DNA of 64,000 nucleotides from CADEDH01 sp041394285 (lineage in GTDB: Bacteria; Actinomycetota; Acidimicrobiia; Acidimicrobiales; SZUA-35): assembly GCA_041394285.1 (NCBI GenBank), contig JAWKIL010000011.1, positions 62,001 through 126,000 on the forward strand, written 5' to 3'. Below, piece by piece: positions 8,059 through 17,084 of the stretch; position 1 is the stretch's first letter; each line of letters begins with the position of its first letter. The translations under genes and the position numbers were made by a program. The notes under the pieces were generated by a model that saw only the letters and a program-made list of their open reading frames with translations, was not told the DNA's origin and made no database searches.

Positions 8059-10461
8059 ATGCGGGTCGAACCAACAGCAACCTTCTCCGGGGCGCCGCCG
8101 CCCCACCGGCGCCATCGAGCCCGGGGCCGGCGCCTGCGGCGGATGACCGTGGGCTGCCTGGCCCTCGCCTCGACCGCCGCCGTCGTGCCCCTGCCGTCGC
8201 TCACCGCACCGGCCGGTGCCGCCCCGTCGATCGCCGCCGACGGCACGCTGGTGGGCGGCGAGTACACCGCCCCGATGACGGCCGACGCCGTCGCCGGTGC
8301 CCCTGCCAGCGCCGGGGCCTGGGGTCCGGTGGAGAGCTGGCCCCTGATCGGCATCCACGCCGCCCTCGATCGCGATGGCCGGGTGGTCACCTACGGCACC
8401 ACGGCCGAAGGCAAGCAGAGCGGCTACTTCCTCTACGACGTGTGGACCCCCAACGCCTCGGCCGCCGAGGGCCACCGCACCCTGCCCAACAGGACCGGCA
8501 CCGACGTGTTCTGCAGCCTCCAGATCAACCGCTACGACACCGGCGAGATGTTGACGTTCGGGGGCGACAACTGGACCGGCACCGCCACCACCAACACCGG
8601 CAACCCCGACATCAACTCCTACGATCCCGCCACCGGCCAGCTCACGAAGATCAAGGGCATGCTGCGGGCCCGGTGGTACGCCACGGCCACCACCCTGGGC
8701 GACGGCTCGATCCTCGTGCAGGGGGGCGACGGCGGCTGGGATCATCCCGAGCGGTGGAGCCCCGAGAGGGGCTCGGAGCTGGTGGGGGCCGACCTGTCGC
8801 CCTACTTCTGGTGGTACCCCAAGGCGTTCGTGCTGCCCGACGGCCGCCTCTTCTCCATCGACGTGTTCGGGCGGATGTACGTCATGCCGGCCGACCTCTC
8901 CACCGCCACCCCGGTCGGGCGCCTGCCCGAGCACCGGCAGGGCTTCGGCGCCACCGCCGTGATGTTCGCCCCGGGCCGGATCCTCCACTTCGGGGGCGAG
9001 ACCAACACCAGCGTCATCATCGACGTCACCGGCACCACGCCCGTCGTCACCCCCGGCCCGGCCCTGTCGTCGGCCCGGCGCTGGGTGAACGGCACGCTCC
9101 TGCCCGACGGGCGCATCCTGGCCACCGGGGGTGCCACCATCGCCGGCATGGGCACGGCCGACAACATCGGCGCCTACCAGATCAACAACGCGGCCGAGGT
9201 GTTCGACCCCCGCACCGGCACCTGGACCGTGGAGGCCGCCGGCTCGAACGTGGCCCGCATGTACCACTCCACCGCCATCCTCCTGCCCGACGGGCGGGTG
9301 CTGGTGGGCGGCGGCGGGGCACCGGGCCCCGAGACCAACCTCAACGCCGAGCTGTTCACCCCCGACTACCTCCTCAACGGGGACGGCACACAGGTGACCC
9401 GGCCCACGATCGGCAGCGTGTCGGCCACCGACCTGACCCCGGGCCAGACCATCACGCTCGATGCCACCAGCGCCTCCGGCGTCTCCCGGGTGACGATGCT
9501 GAAGGCGGGAGCGGTCACCCACTCGTTCAACATGGAGCAGCACCTGGTGGAGCTGCCGATCGAGACCCGGGCCGGGGCCAACGGCACCACCGCCGTCTCC
9601 GCCACCCTCCCGCTCAACGAGAACCACCTGATCCCCGGCTTCTACCTCCTCACCGTGCTCGACGGCAACGGGGTGCCGTCGGAGTCGACGATGGTGCGGG
9701 TCACCCCGCCGCTGGCCACCCGGCCCATGGCGTCGGTCGACGGCCAGGTGGTGCGTCTTTACCGGGCGTTCTTCCAGCGCCAGCCCGACGAGGCCGGCTA
9801 CCGGTACTGGCGCCGGCTCCTGCTCACCGGCGGCAGCCTGCACTCGATCGCCGACGCCTTCGCCGCCAGCCCCGAGCTGATCGCCCGCTACGGGGAGCTC
9901 GACGACGCCGCCTTCGTGGACCAGGTGTACCGCAACGTGCTGGGCCGGGCGGCCGAGCCCGAGGGTCGGGCGTTCTGGCTCGGCCAGTTGTACGCCGGGA
10001 TGAGCCGGGGCCGGATGATGACCGAGTTCTCGGAGTCGGCCGAGTTCGTGGCCCTCACCGGTACCCCGGCCCCGTCGACCGCCACTCCGTTCCTGGGAGC
10101 GCCGCTCACCGACGCCAGCCCCCTCGCCGGCGCCGTCACCCGGCTCTATCTCGGCTACTTCGCCCGCCTCCCCGACGACGCCGGCCTCGCCTACTGGGTG
10201 GGCCAGCGCCAGGCCGGGGTGCCCCTGAGCCAGATCTCGGCCGTGTTCGCCCGGTCCGACGAGTTCCAGCAGCGCTACGGCGGCACCACCGACGTCGACT
10301 TCATCGTGCTCGTCTACCAGCACGTGCTGGAGCGGTTGCCCGACGACGTCGGCCTCGCCTTCTGGGCCCAGGAGCTGGCCCGCGGCCTGGGGCGGGGCGA
10401 CCTGATGCTCCAGTTCACCGAGTCGGCCGAGTTCGTGGGGCGGGTGACACCCCAGGGGTAG
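8059..10461 (+). CDS. Secreted galactose oxidase-like (copper radical oxidase) protein with two DUF4214 modules
   Basis: 800 residues. A long basic n-region and hydrophobic stretch (GCLALASTAAVVPLPS) ending in AGAAP look like a Sec signal peptide. A kelch-type beta-propeller (about 60-440) carries the expected copper-radical residues: Cys in FCSLQIN, Tyr in RARWYATATTL, Tyr-His in RMYHSTAI, and the distal His in VTHSFNMEQ of the C-terminal DUF1929/E-set domain. Two DUF4214 repeats follow (about 555-670 and 690-800), each with a YRAFFQRQPDEAGYRYW-type start and an F-ESAEF-type end. The family oxidises alcohols or aldehydes to give hydrogen peroxide; substrate unknown. DUF4214 often occurs in surface or secreted proteins. 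Two strong hairpins follow the stop. Confidence 0.8.
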   Translation: MRVEPTATFSGAPPPHRRHRARGRRLRRMTVGCLALASTAAVVPLPSLTAPAGAAPSIAADGTLVGGEYTAPMTADAVAGAPASAGAWGPVESWPLIGIHAALDRDGRVVTYGTTAEGKQSGYFLYDVWTPNASAAEGHRTLPNRTGTDVFCSLQINRYDTGEMLTFGGDNWTGTATTNTGNPDINSYDPATGQLTKIKGMLRARWYATATTLGDGSILVQGGDGGWDHPERWSPERGSELVGADLSPYFWWYPKAFVLPDGRLFSIDVFGRMYVMPADLSTATPVGRLPEHRQGFGATAVMFAPGRILHFGGETNTSVIIDVTGTTPVVTPGPALSSARRWVNGTLLPDGRILATGGATIAGMGTADNIGAYQINNAAEVFDPRTGTWTVEAAGSNVARMYHSTAILLPDGRVLVGGGGAPGPETNLNAELFTPDYLLNGDGTQVTRPTIGSVSATDLTPGQTITLDATSASGVSRVTMLKAGAVTHSFNMEQHLVELPIETRAGANGTTAVSATLPLNENHLIPGFYLLTVLDGNGVPSESTMVRVTPPLATRPMASVDGQVVRLYRAFFQRQPDEAGYRYWRRLLLTGGSLHSIADAFAASPELIARYGELDDAAFVDQVYRNVLGRAAEPEGRAFWLGQLYAGMSRGRMMTEFSESAEFVALTGTPAPSTATPFLGAPLTDASPLAGAVTRLYLGYFARLPDDAGLAYWVGQRQAGVPLSQISAVFARSDEFQQRYGGTTDVDFIVLVYQHVLERLPDDVGLAFWAQELARGLGRGDLMLQFTESAEFVGRVTPQG

Positions 10462-10478
10462 CCGCTCCCACCAGGTCT

Positions 10479-10520
10479 CCGATCGGGGGAATGCCTTCGA
10501 CCCGCATGTCCCCCGATCGG
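10479..10520 (+). terminator. Hairpin downstream of the oxidase gene
   Basis: CCGATCGGGGGA(aTGC)...(GCAtg)TCCCCCGATCGG: 12 paired bases extended by TGC/GCA around a bulge, with a short loop (CTTCGACCC), 18 bases after the stop at 10461. Confidence 0.6.
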
Positions 10521-10569
10521 AACGGTCTCCTGCGTTCTCCCTGGGAGGTTCTCCCCCTCCCGTGGATCC

Positions 10570-10596
10570 GCCGGGCGGCGCTCAGCGCCGCCCGGC
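10570..10596. terminator. Second, tighter hairpin between convergent genes
   Basis: GCCGGGCGGCGC-tca-GCGCCGCCCGGC, 12 perfect base pairs with a 3-base loop, midway between the oxidase stop (10461) and the AlkB stop (10640). It could terminate either strand. Confidence 0.55.
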
Positions 10597-10639
10597 ACCT
10601 GCCGTTTCCGAACGGGAAGCGCTCCGGCCGGCGGGCACC

Positions 10640-11347
10640 TCAGCGGGGCCGCATGCGGTAGCCGGGGCGGCGGGGGGCGTCGCCGAACTGGCGGCCGTCG
10701 TAGTACGAGGGGTTCGTGTCGGGTCGCCCGGTGCGGCTGGTCCAGCGCCAGGTGAGCGAGATGCGGGGCTGGTCGTGGCCGGGCACGGCGGGGATCCCGT
10801 GGAGCCAGGCGCGCTGACAGGCACCGCCCATCACCAGCAGGTCACCCTCGCCCGGGGTGAGGACCAGGTCATCGGGCCCGGCTCCCGACGGGACGCGCTC
10901 CACCGGCACGCCGCCCCCCTCCTGGCGGGGCCGGAGCACGAATGGTCGGCGCTCCCCCAGCACGAGGATGGCGATCAGGGTGTCGTCGAGCCAGCGCAGC
11001 TCACGGTCGCTGTGCAGGCCCTGGAAATCGGCGCCGTCACGATAGAGGAGGGCGGCCACCCCGGTGAACGCCACCCGGTAGCGGGCACGGAGGTGGAGCG
11101 CGGTCTGGCGCAGGAGGGGGTGGACGGCGGCGTCGACGCCCGCCCCCAGGCGCTTCTCGGGGACGTAGCGGTCGTAGCGCAGGATCTCGCTCTGCTGCCA
11201 CGGCAGCGAGTCCCGCAGCTCGGCCATCGTGTCGCCCGGGTCCCGGGCGAAGCCGGCGGCGAGCTCCACCCACGCCCCACCCGACAGGTCCCGGCGCTCC
11301 ACCACCGCCGCCCGGTCGATCCGCAGGTCCTGCGGCGTGCCGTCCAT
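10640..11347 (-). CDS. alkB: AlkB-like 2-oxoglutarate/Fe(II) dioxygenase
   Basis: 235 residues from the ATG at 11347, close to the family norm. The iron ligands are in GLHSDREL (HxD) and WLHGIP (distal His), and the 2-oxoglutarate arginine pair is in PRISLTWRWT. The LLVMGGACQRAWLHGIPAV segment is characteristic of AlkB-type demethylases. The expected reaction is oxidative removal of alkyl lesions from DNA or RNA bases, in the cytoplasm. It is a single gene, divergent from the luciferase-like gene at 11424 with a 76-base gap. No Ada-type regulator is nearby. Whether it repairs nucleic acid or acts on another substrate is not decided by sequence. Confidence 0.85.
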   Translation of the reverse strand: MDGTPQDLRIDRAAVVERRDLSGGAWVELAAGFARDPGDTMAELRDSLPWQQSEILRYDRYVPEKRLGAGVDAAVHPLLRQTALHLRARYRVAFTGVAALLYRDGADFQGLHSDRELRWLDDTLIAILVLGERRPFVLRPRQEGGGVPVERVPSGAGPDDLVLTPGEGDLLVMGGACQRAWLHGIPAVPGHDQPRISLTWRWTSRTGRPDTNPSYYDGRQFGDAPRRPGYRMRPR

Positions 11348-11423
11348 GCCCCCAGCGTAGGACGGGGCCGGACCGGGCCCACGGGCTGGCCCCGAGCGAG
11401 GGGGAGGCGTAGCGTCGGTTCCC

Positions 11424-12650
11424 ATGAAGTTCGGACTGATGTACGAGTTGCAGATCCCCAAGCCGTGGGACGAGGAGAGCGAGTACCGCATCATCCAGGA
11501 GGCCACCGAGCAGGTCATCCTGGGCGACAAGCTCGGCATCGACCACGCCTGGGCGGTGGAGCACCACTTCCTCGAGGAGTACAGCCACTGCTCGGCCTCC
11601 GATGTGTTCCTGGCCTCGCTGGCGGCCAAGACCGAGCGCATCCGCATCGGGCTCGGGATCCGCCAGGTCATCCCCGGCTACAACCACCCGTCCCGCTCGG
11701 CCGAGACGGTGGCCATGCTCGACCTGATCTCCCACGGCCGGGTGGACTTCGGCATCGGCGAGGGCGCCACCCGCCTGGAGCTGCGGGGCTACGGCATCAA
11801 CGCCCGACGCAAGCAGGCCCTGTCGCTGGAGGCGGCGGAGCAGATCGCCAACATGATGGTGATGACGCCCTACCCCGGCTATGAGGGCGAGGGATTCTCC
11901 ATGCCGTGCCGCAACGTGATCCCCAAGCCCCGCCAGAAGCCCCATCCTCCGATGTGGATGGCCTGCACCAACCGGGCCACGATCGAGGTGGCGGCCCGCA
12001 ACGGCCTCGGCGTGCTGGCCTTCAGCTTCCTCGATCCCCAGTCGGCCGCCCACTGGGCCGAGGTCTACTACTCGATCATCAAGAGCGACCAGTGCGTGCC
12101 GATCGGCCACGCCGTCAACCCCAACTTCGCCATGGTGGCCGGCTTCTCCATCCATCCCGACGCCGACGAGGCCCAGCGCCGGGGCATCGACGGCTTCCAG
12201 TTCTTCCGCTACGCCGTCAACGCCCTGGTGGCCAACGAGACCCGCCCCGGCCGCAGCCGGCTGTGGGACGAGTACGAGGAGCTGCGGGGCCCCGACCTGC
12301 CGTCGCTGGCCGCTCCCGGCATCGGCACCCCGGAGAACTACCGCAAGCTGGCCATGGAGTTCCAGAACGCCGGCATCGACCAGATGATCTTCCTCCAGCA
12401 GGGGGGCAAGAACCGCCACGAGCACATCTGCGAGAGCCTGGAGTACTTCGCCCGCGACGTGCTCCCCTACTTCCAGGAGGACCGGGAGGCCCGGGAGGCG
12501 GCCAAGATGGAGGAGCTCGCCCCCTACCTGGAGGCGGCCATGGCCCGCAAGGTGCGGATGCCCGAGATGGCCGACGACGAGATCCCCATCGTGCCCCCGT
12601 CGCAGGAGCGGGAGGCCTTCTACGTGCGGGCCCCGGCCGACGAGAGCTGA
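11424..12650 (+). CDS. LLM-class (luciferase-like) flavin-dependent oxidoreductase
   Basis: 408 residues. It starts MKFGLMYELQIPKPWDEESE with a TIM-barrel first strand. HHFLEEYSHCSASDVFLASLAAKT and GIRQVIPGYNHPSRSAETVAMLDLISHGRVDFGIGEGATRLEL are classic bacterial luciferase-family segments for flavin binding. Members use FMNH2 or F420 for monooxygenation or reduction; which cofactor is unclear here. It ends in an extended acidic, charged tail. It is monocistronic and stops just before a strong hairpin (12662-12700) shared with the convergent ROK gene. GGGGAGG lies about 20 bases upstream, rather far, so translation may be nearly leaderless. Confidence 0.85.
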   Translation: MKFGLMYELQIPKPWDEESEYRIIQEATEQVILGDKLGIDHAWAVEHHFLEEYSHCSASDVFLASLAAKTERIRIGLGIRQVIPGYNHPSRSAETVAMLDLISHGRVDFGIGEGATRLELRGYGINARRKQALSLEAAEQIANMMVMTPYPGYEGEGFSMPCRNVIPKPRQKPHPPMWMACTNRATIEVAARNGLGVLAFSFLDPQSAAHWAEVYYSIIKSDQCVPIGHAVNPNFAMVAGFSIHPDADEAQRRGIDGFQFFRYAVNALVANETRPGRSRLWDEYEELRGPDLPSLAAPGIGTPENYRKLAMEFQNAGIDQMIFLQQGGKNRHEHICESLEYFARDVLPYFQEDREAREAAKMEELAPYLEAAMARKVRMPEMADDEIPIVPPSQEREAFYVRAPADES

Positions 12651-12661
12651 TCAGCCGAAAT

Positions 12662-12700
12662 CAGGAGCCTGCGCCGCGCTCAGTGCGGCTCAGGCTCCTG
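12662..12700. terminator. Bidirectional terminator hairpin
   Basis: CAGGAGCCTG (12662-12671) pairs with CAGGCTCCTG (12691-12700); CCGC and GCGG pair inside. It follows the luciferase-like stop by 11 bases and overlaps the 3' end of the convergent ROK gene. Confidence 0.7.
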
Positions 12701-13669
12701 CGTTGGGCCCTCGACGAGCAGATCGAGGGCGACGAGGCCGGCGCCCACCGCCCCGGCCCGATCGCCGTAGTGCGACAGGCGGATCTCGGCCGGGCCCCGG
12801 GCCTCACGGTCCACGACGGCCTGGCGGTAGGCGCCCTCCACCGCCGCCCGGAACGTCTCGCCCGCCTCGCTGACCCCACCGCCGAGCACGAACACCGCCG
12901 GGTCGAGCAGGTTGGCCAGGCTGTCGAGCCCGAGGGCGATCCAGCGGGCGTGCTCGGCCACCAGGTCTTCGGCCACCGGATCGCCGGCGGCGGCCAGCCC
13001 CAGCACGTGCTCGCCCTGCACAGCCCGGACCTCGCCGCCTGCTGCGGCCAGCACCGTGGGGGCCCGGCCGGCGGCCACCGCATCGCGGGCCTGGTGCCCG
13101 AGGGCCGACCCCGAGGCGTAGCGCTCCCAGCACCCTCGCCGGCCGCACACGCACAGGATCCCGCCGGCCACCACCGTCATGTGGCCTATCTCGCCGGCGA
13201 AGCCCGACGCCCCCCGGTAGAGGCGGCCGTCGAGCACGAAGCCACCCCCGATGCCGGTGCCGAACGTGACCAGGGCCAGGTCGTCGGCCCATCGGCCGGG
13301 CACCGAGGCTTCGGCCCAGGCGGCCGCGGTGGCGTCGTTGTCGACGGCCACCGGCAACCCGGTGGCCCCCGCCACCAGCTCCCGCATGGGGTAGTGGGTG
13401 AGCATGGCGATGTTGGGCGATGTGCGCACCACCCCGGCCCGGTCCACCACGCCGGCACAGCCCACGCCGATGGCGGCGATCGGGTGCTGCTCGGCCGCCT
13501 GGCGCCACAGCCCGACGATGGCCTCCAGCATCAGCTCGGGCCGTTCGGGCCGGCGCACGTGGGCCCACTCCCCCACCGGGCCGGTGCGGGCCACGGGGAT
13601 GGCCCGGATGTTGGTGCCCCCGATGTCGAAGCCGAGGGCCAGCGGCCCGGAGCTGCGGCCGTCAGCCAC
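12680..13669 (-). CDS. ROK-family sugar kinase or regulator-type protein (glucokinase-like)
   Basis: 329 residues. The ATP phosphate-1 motif is LGFDIGGTNIRA at the N-terminus, catalytic Asp is in VAVDNDATAAAWAE, and FGTGIGGGFVLDG is phosphate-2. The ROK signature EIGHMTV is followed by a zinc knot (CVCGRRGCWE, C-x-C-G-x2-G-C). There is no N-terminal helix-turn-helix, so this is a kinase-type ROK protein. Glucose or another hexose or amino sugar phosphorylation in the cytoplasm is likely. The GTG start is at 13669. A 7-base-arm palindrome (13691-13705) sits 22 bases upstream. No transporter or sugar operon is adjacent. Confidence 0.85.
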   Translation of the reverse strand: MADGRSSGPLALGFDIGGTNIRAIPVARTGPVGEWAHVRRPERPELMLEAIVGLWRQAAEQHPIAAIGVGCAGVVDRAGVVRTSPNIAMLTHYPMRELVAGATGLPVAVDNDATAAAWAEASVPGRWADDLALVTFGTGIGGGFVLDGRLYRGASGFAGEIGHMTVVAGGILCVCGRRGCWERYASGSALGHQARDAVAAGRAPTVLAAAGGEVRAVQGEHVLGLAAAGDPVAEDLVAEHARWIALGLDSLANLLDPAVFVLGGGVSEAGETFRAAVEGAYRQAVVDREARGPAEIRLSHYGDRAGAVGAGLVALDLLVEGPTQEPEPH

Positions 13670-13690
13670 GGCCGGGGGCGACGATCAGCA

Positions 13691-13705
13691 CGACGATCAT
13701 CGTCG
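13691..13705. promoter_or_regulatory. Short palindrome upstream of the ROK kinase gene
   Basis: CGACGAT-c-ATCGTCG, perfect 7-base arms around one base, 22 bases before the GTG start. It may be an operator; no regulator gene is adjacent and short GC-rich palindromes occur by chance. Confidence 0.3.
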
Positions 13706-13824
13706 CCACGGTAGCGGCGGGGCGCCCCGGCGAACCCCGCCCGCCGCGCTGTGGGCACCGGTCGCCGCCCCCGGGTCGGATGTCGGTCCGGTGAGCGCCA
13801 CGGGCGGCGCCCCCGGCAACGAGA

Positions 13825-15264
13825 TCACCCGCTCCGGTCGGTGAGACGGAGGTGGCCGCCGACGACCGTCACCGGATGCAGGGCAACGGGGTCGGTGGCG
13901 GGCCGCCGGGTGGCGCGGCCGGTGCGCAGATCGAAGCGCCCGTTGTGCCGGGGGCACTCCACCTCGCACCCCACCAGCACCCCGTCGGCCAGGTGGGCCC
14001 GGCCGTGGGTGCAGAACCCGTCGGCCACCCGGTACTCCGAGGGGCCGACCCGGGCCACCACGAACGTGGCGTCGCCGATGTCGACCCGGCGCAATCCGCC
14101 CTCGGCCACGGTGTCGGCCGGGCCAAGGTCGAGCCCGGCGGCATCCGCCGTCGCTGGCTCGGGCCCGGGAGCGGTCCCCGGCCCGCGGTGCCACAGGCGG
14201 GTGCCGGTGTCGATGGCCGACCGACCGGCCCCGGCCAGCTCCGGGACCCGGCGGTTCGGGATCTCCCAGCGGGGATCGACGGCCTGGCGGGCCGTGGCGG
14301 CCAGCAGCTCGCGGTAGGCGGCCCGGGTGTTGGGCAGCGGGGGTGCCAGCTGCCCGGCCACCTCCCGGTGCAGGGCGGGGAGGGCGTGGTAGGGCACGGT
14401 CGGGAAGAGATGGTGCTCCACGTGGTAGTTCATGTTCAGGTACAGGAAGCGGAAGAACGGGTTCATCAGCACGGTCCGCGTGTTGAGACGGTGGTCGAGC
14501 ACGTCTTCCTGCAACCCGGCGTGCTGGGTGAGGCCGAAGAACACCATCACCCAGATCCCGTAGAAGCTGGGCAGACCCACGTAGAGCAGCGGCACCGGGC
14601 TCCGGGTGGCGACCGCCGCCACCACCACCGCCGCCCACAGGGCGACGAACACCTGGGCCTCCCGCACCACCCGCCCGGTCTCGCCCGGCGGGACGAAGCT
14701 GAGCACATCGGGCTCCAACCGGCCCCGGGCGTGGCGAACGGTCCGCCGTATCATCTGGATCGTGCCCGGCACGCCGAGGAACATCACCACGATCTGGCGG
14801 CGGGTGGTGGGCCGGGGCACCGCGATCTCGGCGTCGCGACCGACGATGATGGTGTCGCTGTGGTGCCGGGCGTGCGACCACCGCCACAGCGTGGGACCCC
14901 GGATGATCATGAAGCAGGCCAGGTGGTAAAGGGCGTCGTTGAGCCAGCGGGTGCGGAAGGCGGTGCCGTGGCCCATCTCGTGCCAGCGGGCGTCGGCCAT
15001 GCCGCTGTAGAGCACCCCGTAGAGGGCGAAGGCCGGCACCGCCCACCACGAGCCCCGGGCCGACCAGGCCCACAGGCCGGTGCCGGCGATCAGCCCCAGC
15101 CACAGCAGGGTGTCGGCCGCAGCCCGGCCGTTCGACCTCCGGGACAGTGCCCGCAGCCGTTCGGGATCGATGACGGGCCGGAACCACGCCTCGGCCTCGG
15201 CCAGCCCCCGCTCCCGGGCCCTCGCCGCCTCCGGTCCGGTGAGGGAGTAGTCGCGCCCCGCCAT
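13825..15264 (-). CDS. Fatty acid desaturase/hydrocarbon oxygenase fused to a C-terminal Rieske ferredoxin domain (MocD-MocE type)
   Basis: 479 residues from the ATG at 15264. The N-terminal part (about 45-345) is a membrane di-iron desaturase with three His boxes: HEMGH, HARHH and HVEHH, plus four or more hydrophobic segments (LLWLGLIAGTGLWAW, VFVALWAAVVVAAVA, VGLPSFYGIWVMVFF). The C-terminal part (about 385-479) is a Rieske [2Fe-2S] domain: CTHGRAHLADGVLVGC and CPRHNGRFDLRTG give the C-x-H and C-x2-H ligands. In rhizopine catabolism MocD (desaturase-like oxygenase) and MocE (Rieske ferredoxin) are separate, so this would be an oxygenase carrying its own electron donor. It is expected in the membrane with the Rieske domain cytosolic. 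Substrate unknown. It is divergent from the protease gene at 15295. Confidence 0.85.
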   Translation of the reverse strand: MAGRDYSLTGPEAARARERGLAEAEAWFRPVIDPERLRALSRRSNGRAAADTLLWLGLIAGTGLWAWSARGSWWAVPAFALYGVLYSGMADARWHEMGHGTAFRTRWLNDALYHLACFMIIRGPTLWRWSHARHHSDTIIVGRDAEIAVPRPTTRRQIVVMFLGVPGTIQMIRRTVRHARGRLEPDVLSFVPPGETGRVVREAQVFVALWAAVVVAAVATRSPVPLLYVGLPSFYGIWVMVFFGLTQHAGLQEDVLDHRLNTRTVLMNPFFRFLYLNMNYHVEHHLFPTVPYHALPALHREVAGQLAPPLPNTRAAYRELLAATARQAVDPRWEIPNRRVPELAGAGRSAIDTGTRLWHRGPGTAPGPEPATADAAGLDLGPADTVAEGGLRRVDIGDATFVVARVGPSEYRVADGFCTHGRAHLADGVLVGCEVECPRHNGRFDLRTGRATRRPATDPVALHPVTVVGGHLRLTDRSG

Positions 15265-15294
15265 CGGGTCATTGTGCCAGGCCCGACCCTCGCT

Positions 15295-16128
15295 GTGCCC
15301 GGCGGGGGCGGGCTGGCCGGCCGCGCCCCCGGCCGGCGCCCGCCCTGGTCCTCGTCCTGGTGGCGGCCCTCGTGGCGGCGCGGCCCGGCCCTGGTGGCCC
15401 TGCTGGTGGGCGGCGCCCTCGCAGGCTGCGGGACCGCCCCGCCCGACGTTCCCCTCCCGGCCACCACCGGGCCCGGGGGCGGCGGCTCCGGATCGCAGGC
15501 GGCCCTGGCGGCGGCGGTGGCCGTGCGGGCCACCGGCTGCCGGCAGGCCGAGAGCCTGACCGGCTCCGGCTCGGTGGTGGGCGACGAGCTGGTGGTGACC
15601 GTGGCCCACGTGGTGGCCGGCAGTACCTCGGTTGCCGTCACCGACGCCGACGGTGGCGAGCACACCGCCGTGGTGGTGGCGCTCGACACGGTGAACGACC
15701 TGGCCGTCCTGGCCGTCGACGGGCTCACCGCCGAACCTCTACCGTTGGGAACGCTGGCTGCCGGCGGCCACGGCGTGTTCGTGGTCCACGACGCCGACGG
15801 CCGGGCCACGGCCGAGCCGGCCACGGTGGCTCGCCGGGCCGACCTGTCGATGGCCGACCTCTACGGCCGGGGCACCCACCTGCGCCCCGGCTTCGAGCTC
15901 GAAGCCAACGTGACCCCGGGCGACAGCGGTGCCGTGGTGGTGGCCGACGACGGGCGGGCCGGAGCCGTCGTCTTCGCCACCAGCCGGAACGGCGTCGACC
16001 CCGGCCCCGGCCCCTCAGCTGGCACCGGCCGCAGGGCCTGGGCCACCGACATCGCCGCCGTCGCTCCCCTCCTGGCGACGGCCGCTCCCGACGCCATCCC
16101 GGTACCCACGGGCCGCTGCGTCGGCTGA
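15295..16128 (+). CDS. Lipoprotein trypsin-like serine protease
   Basis: 277 residues from the GTG at 15295; GTG at 15274 is the alternative, and neither has a clear Shine-Dalgarno sequence. A basic n-region, hydrophobic ALVALLVGGALAGC and lipobox LAGC predict a lipid-anchored exported protein. The chymotrypsin-fold triad is visible: His in VTVAHVVAG, Asp in VNDLAVLAVD, and Ser in TPGDSGAVVV. There is no PDZ domain, unlike the HtrA protein at 45136. It is probably an extracytoplasmic protease of unknown target. Divergent from the desaturase-Rieske gene with a gap of about 30 bases; convergent with the sterol-desaturase-family gene. Confidence 0.8.
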   Translation: MPGGGGLAGRAPGRRPPWSSSWWRPSWRRGPALVALLVGGALAGCGTAPPDVPLPATTGPGGGGSGSQAALAAAVAVRATGCRQAESLTGSGSVVGDELVVTVAHVVAGSTSVAVTDADGGEHTAVVVALDTVNDLAVLAVDGLTAEPLPLGTLAAGGHGVFVVHDADGRATAEPATVARRADLSMADLYGRGTHLRPGFELEANVTPGDSGAVVVADDGRAGAVVFATSRNGVDPGPGPSAGTGRRAWATDIAAVAPLLATAAPDAIPVPTGRCVG

Positions 16129-16157
16129 CGCCCCCGGGCCGGGATGGGCGTGCGGGA

Positions 16158-17084
16158 TCAGGCGGGGCGGGCGGCTCGACGGCGGTGGAGGGTGTCGTCG
16201 GCCTGGGGGGTGCCGTCGTGGAGGCTGCCGAACCAACGGTCGAGGGGAAGGACGCCGTCGCCGTAGTTCACGTCGAGCAGCTTGTGGTGCAGGTAGTGGG
16301 CGTAGCCCCCGGTGGGCACCCACACCGACTCGGTGAGGGCCACCCGGTGGAACCCGGCATGGCCCGGAACGGGCGCCATCATCAGGTGGAACGAGGTGTA
16401 GAGGGCGTGGAGCGGATGGGACGGCACGATCCAGTGCAGCGCCACGGCGCTGAAGTACAGGAGATGCTCCACCGGGTGCATGGCCAGGCCCGACCACGGC
16501 ACCGGGTTCGTGTTGCGGTGATGGATCCGGTGGACGGCGCGGAACATGGGACCCCAGTGCAGGAGCCGGTGGACGGCGTAGACGTGGACCTCCCGCCACA
16601 GCGGGGTGACGGCCAGCAGGGCCACGAATCCGACCGGGTTGTCGGCCCACACGAGCCACGGGATCCGGCCGGAGGCGAACAGATGGAGGGTCACCACCTC
16701 CCACGCCACCCACACCGGCAGGCCGCTGGCCAGCGTCCAGGCCAGGTTGTCCCGGAGCTGGGAGCCGAAGGCGAACCGCTCCGCCGACACCGCCGGCCAC
16801 CGCAGGTTGTACTTGCACCGGGTCCCCTGGCTCCGGCTCCAGAAAAGGCGGAGATGGGCCAGGCTGTACCAGCCGACCAGGAGGATCACGTCACGGAGGG
16901 CTACCGCCGCCACCCATCCCGGCGACCAGGTGGCCATGGCCTCCCGGGACGGGGTGGCCCACAGCCACACGCCCCCGGCCACGGCCAGGTAGACCGCGTT
17001 CCAGAGCACAGGAGACCAGCCGTCCGGGTGCTCCGGGTGCCACTCCCCCAGAGGGTCGCGACGCCCGTGGGCCATCTCTTCCAT
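16158..17084 (-). CDS. Sterol desaturase/fatty acid hydroxylase family membrane protein
   Basis: 308 residues. The ATG at 17084 has GAGGAG 8 bases upstream. Histidine boxes of the FA_hydroxylase superfamily are seen: HRLLH, HRIHH, HPVEH and HYLHH, in a membrane protein with about four hydrophobic helices. The family hydroxylates or desaturates sterols, hopanoids, carotenoids or fatty acids using a di-iron centre. A polyprenyl synthetase lies 3 kb away, but no carotenoid genes surround it, so the substrate is open. It is a single gene; the nearest upstream gene on the same strand is the MFS transporter at 17237. Confidence 0.8.
   Translation of the reverse strand: MEEMAHGRRDPLGEWHPEHPDGWSPVLWNAVYLAVAGGVWLWATPSREAMATWSPGWVAAVALRDVILLVGWYSLAHLRLFWSRSQGTRCKYNLRWPAVSAERFAFGSQLRDNLAWTLASGLPVWVAWEVVTLHLFASGRIPWLVWADNPVGFVALLAVTPLWREVHVYAVHRLLHWGPMFRAVHRIHHRNTNPVPWSGLAMHPVEHLLYFSAVALHWIVPSHPLHALYTSFHLMMAPVPGHAGFHRVALTESVWVPTGGYAHYLHHKLLDVNYGDGVLPLDRWFGSLHDGTPQADDTLHRRRAARPA

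Noticed and set aside
13852..15294. Long plus-strand open frame running into the lipoprotein protease
   Set aside because: It lies antisense to the desaturase-Rieske gene, whose His boxes and Rieske motif are unmistakable; only the part after about 15295 is real.
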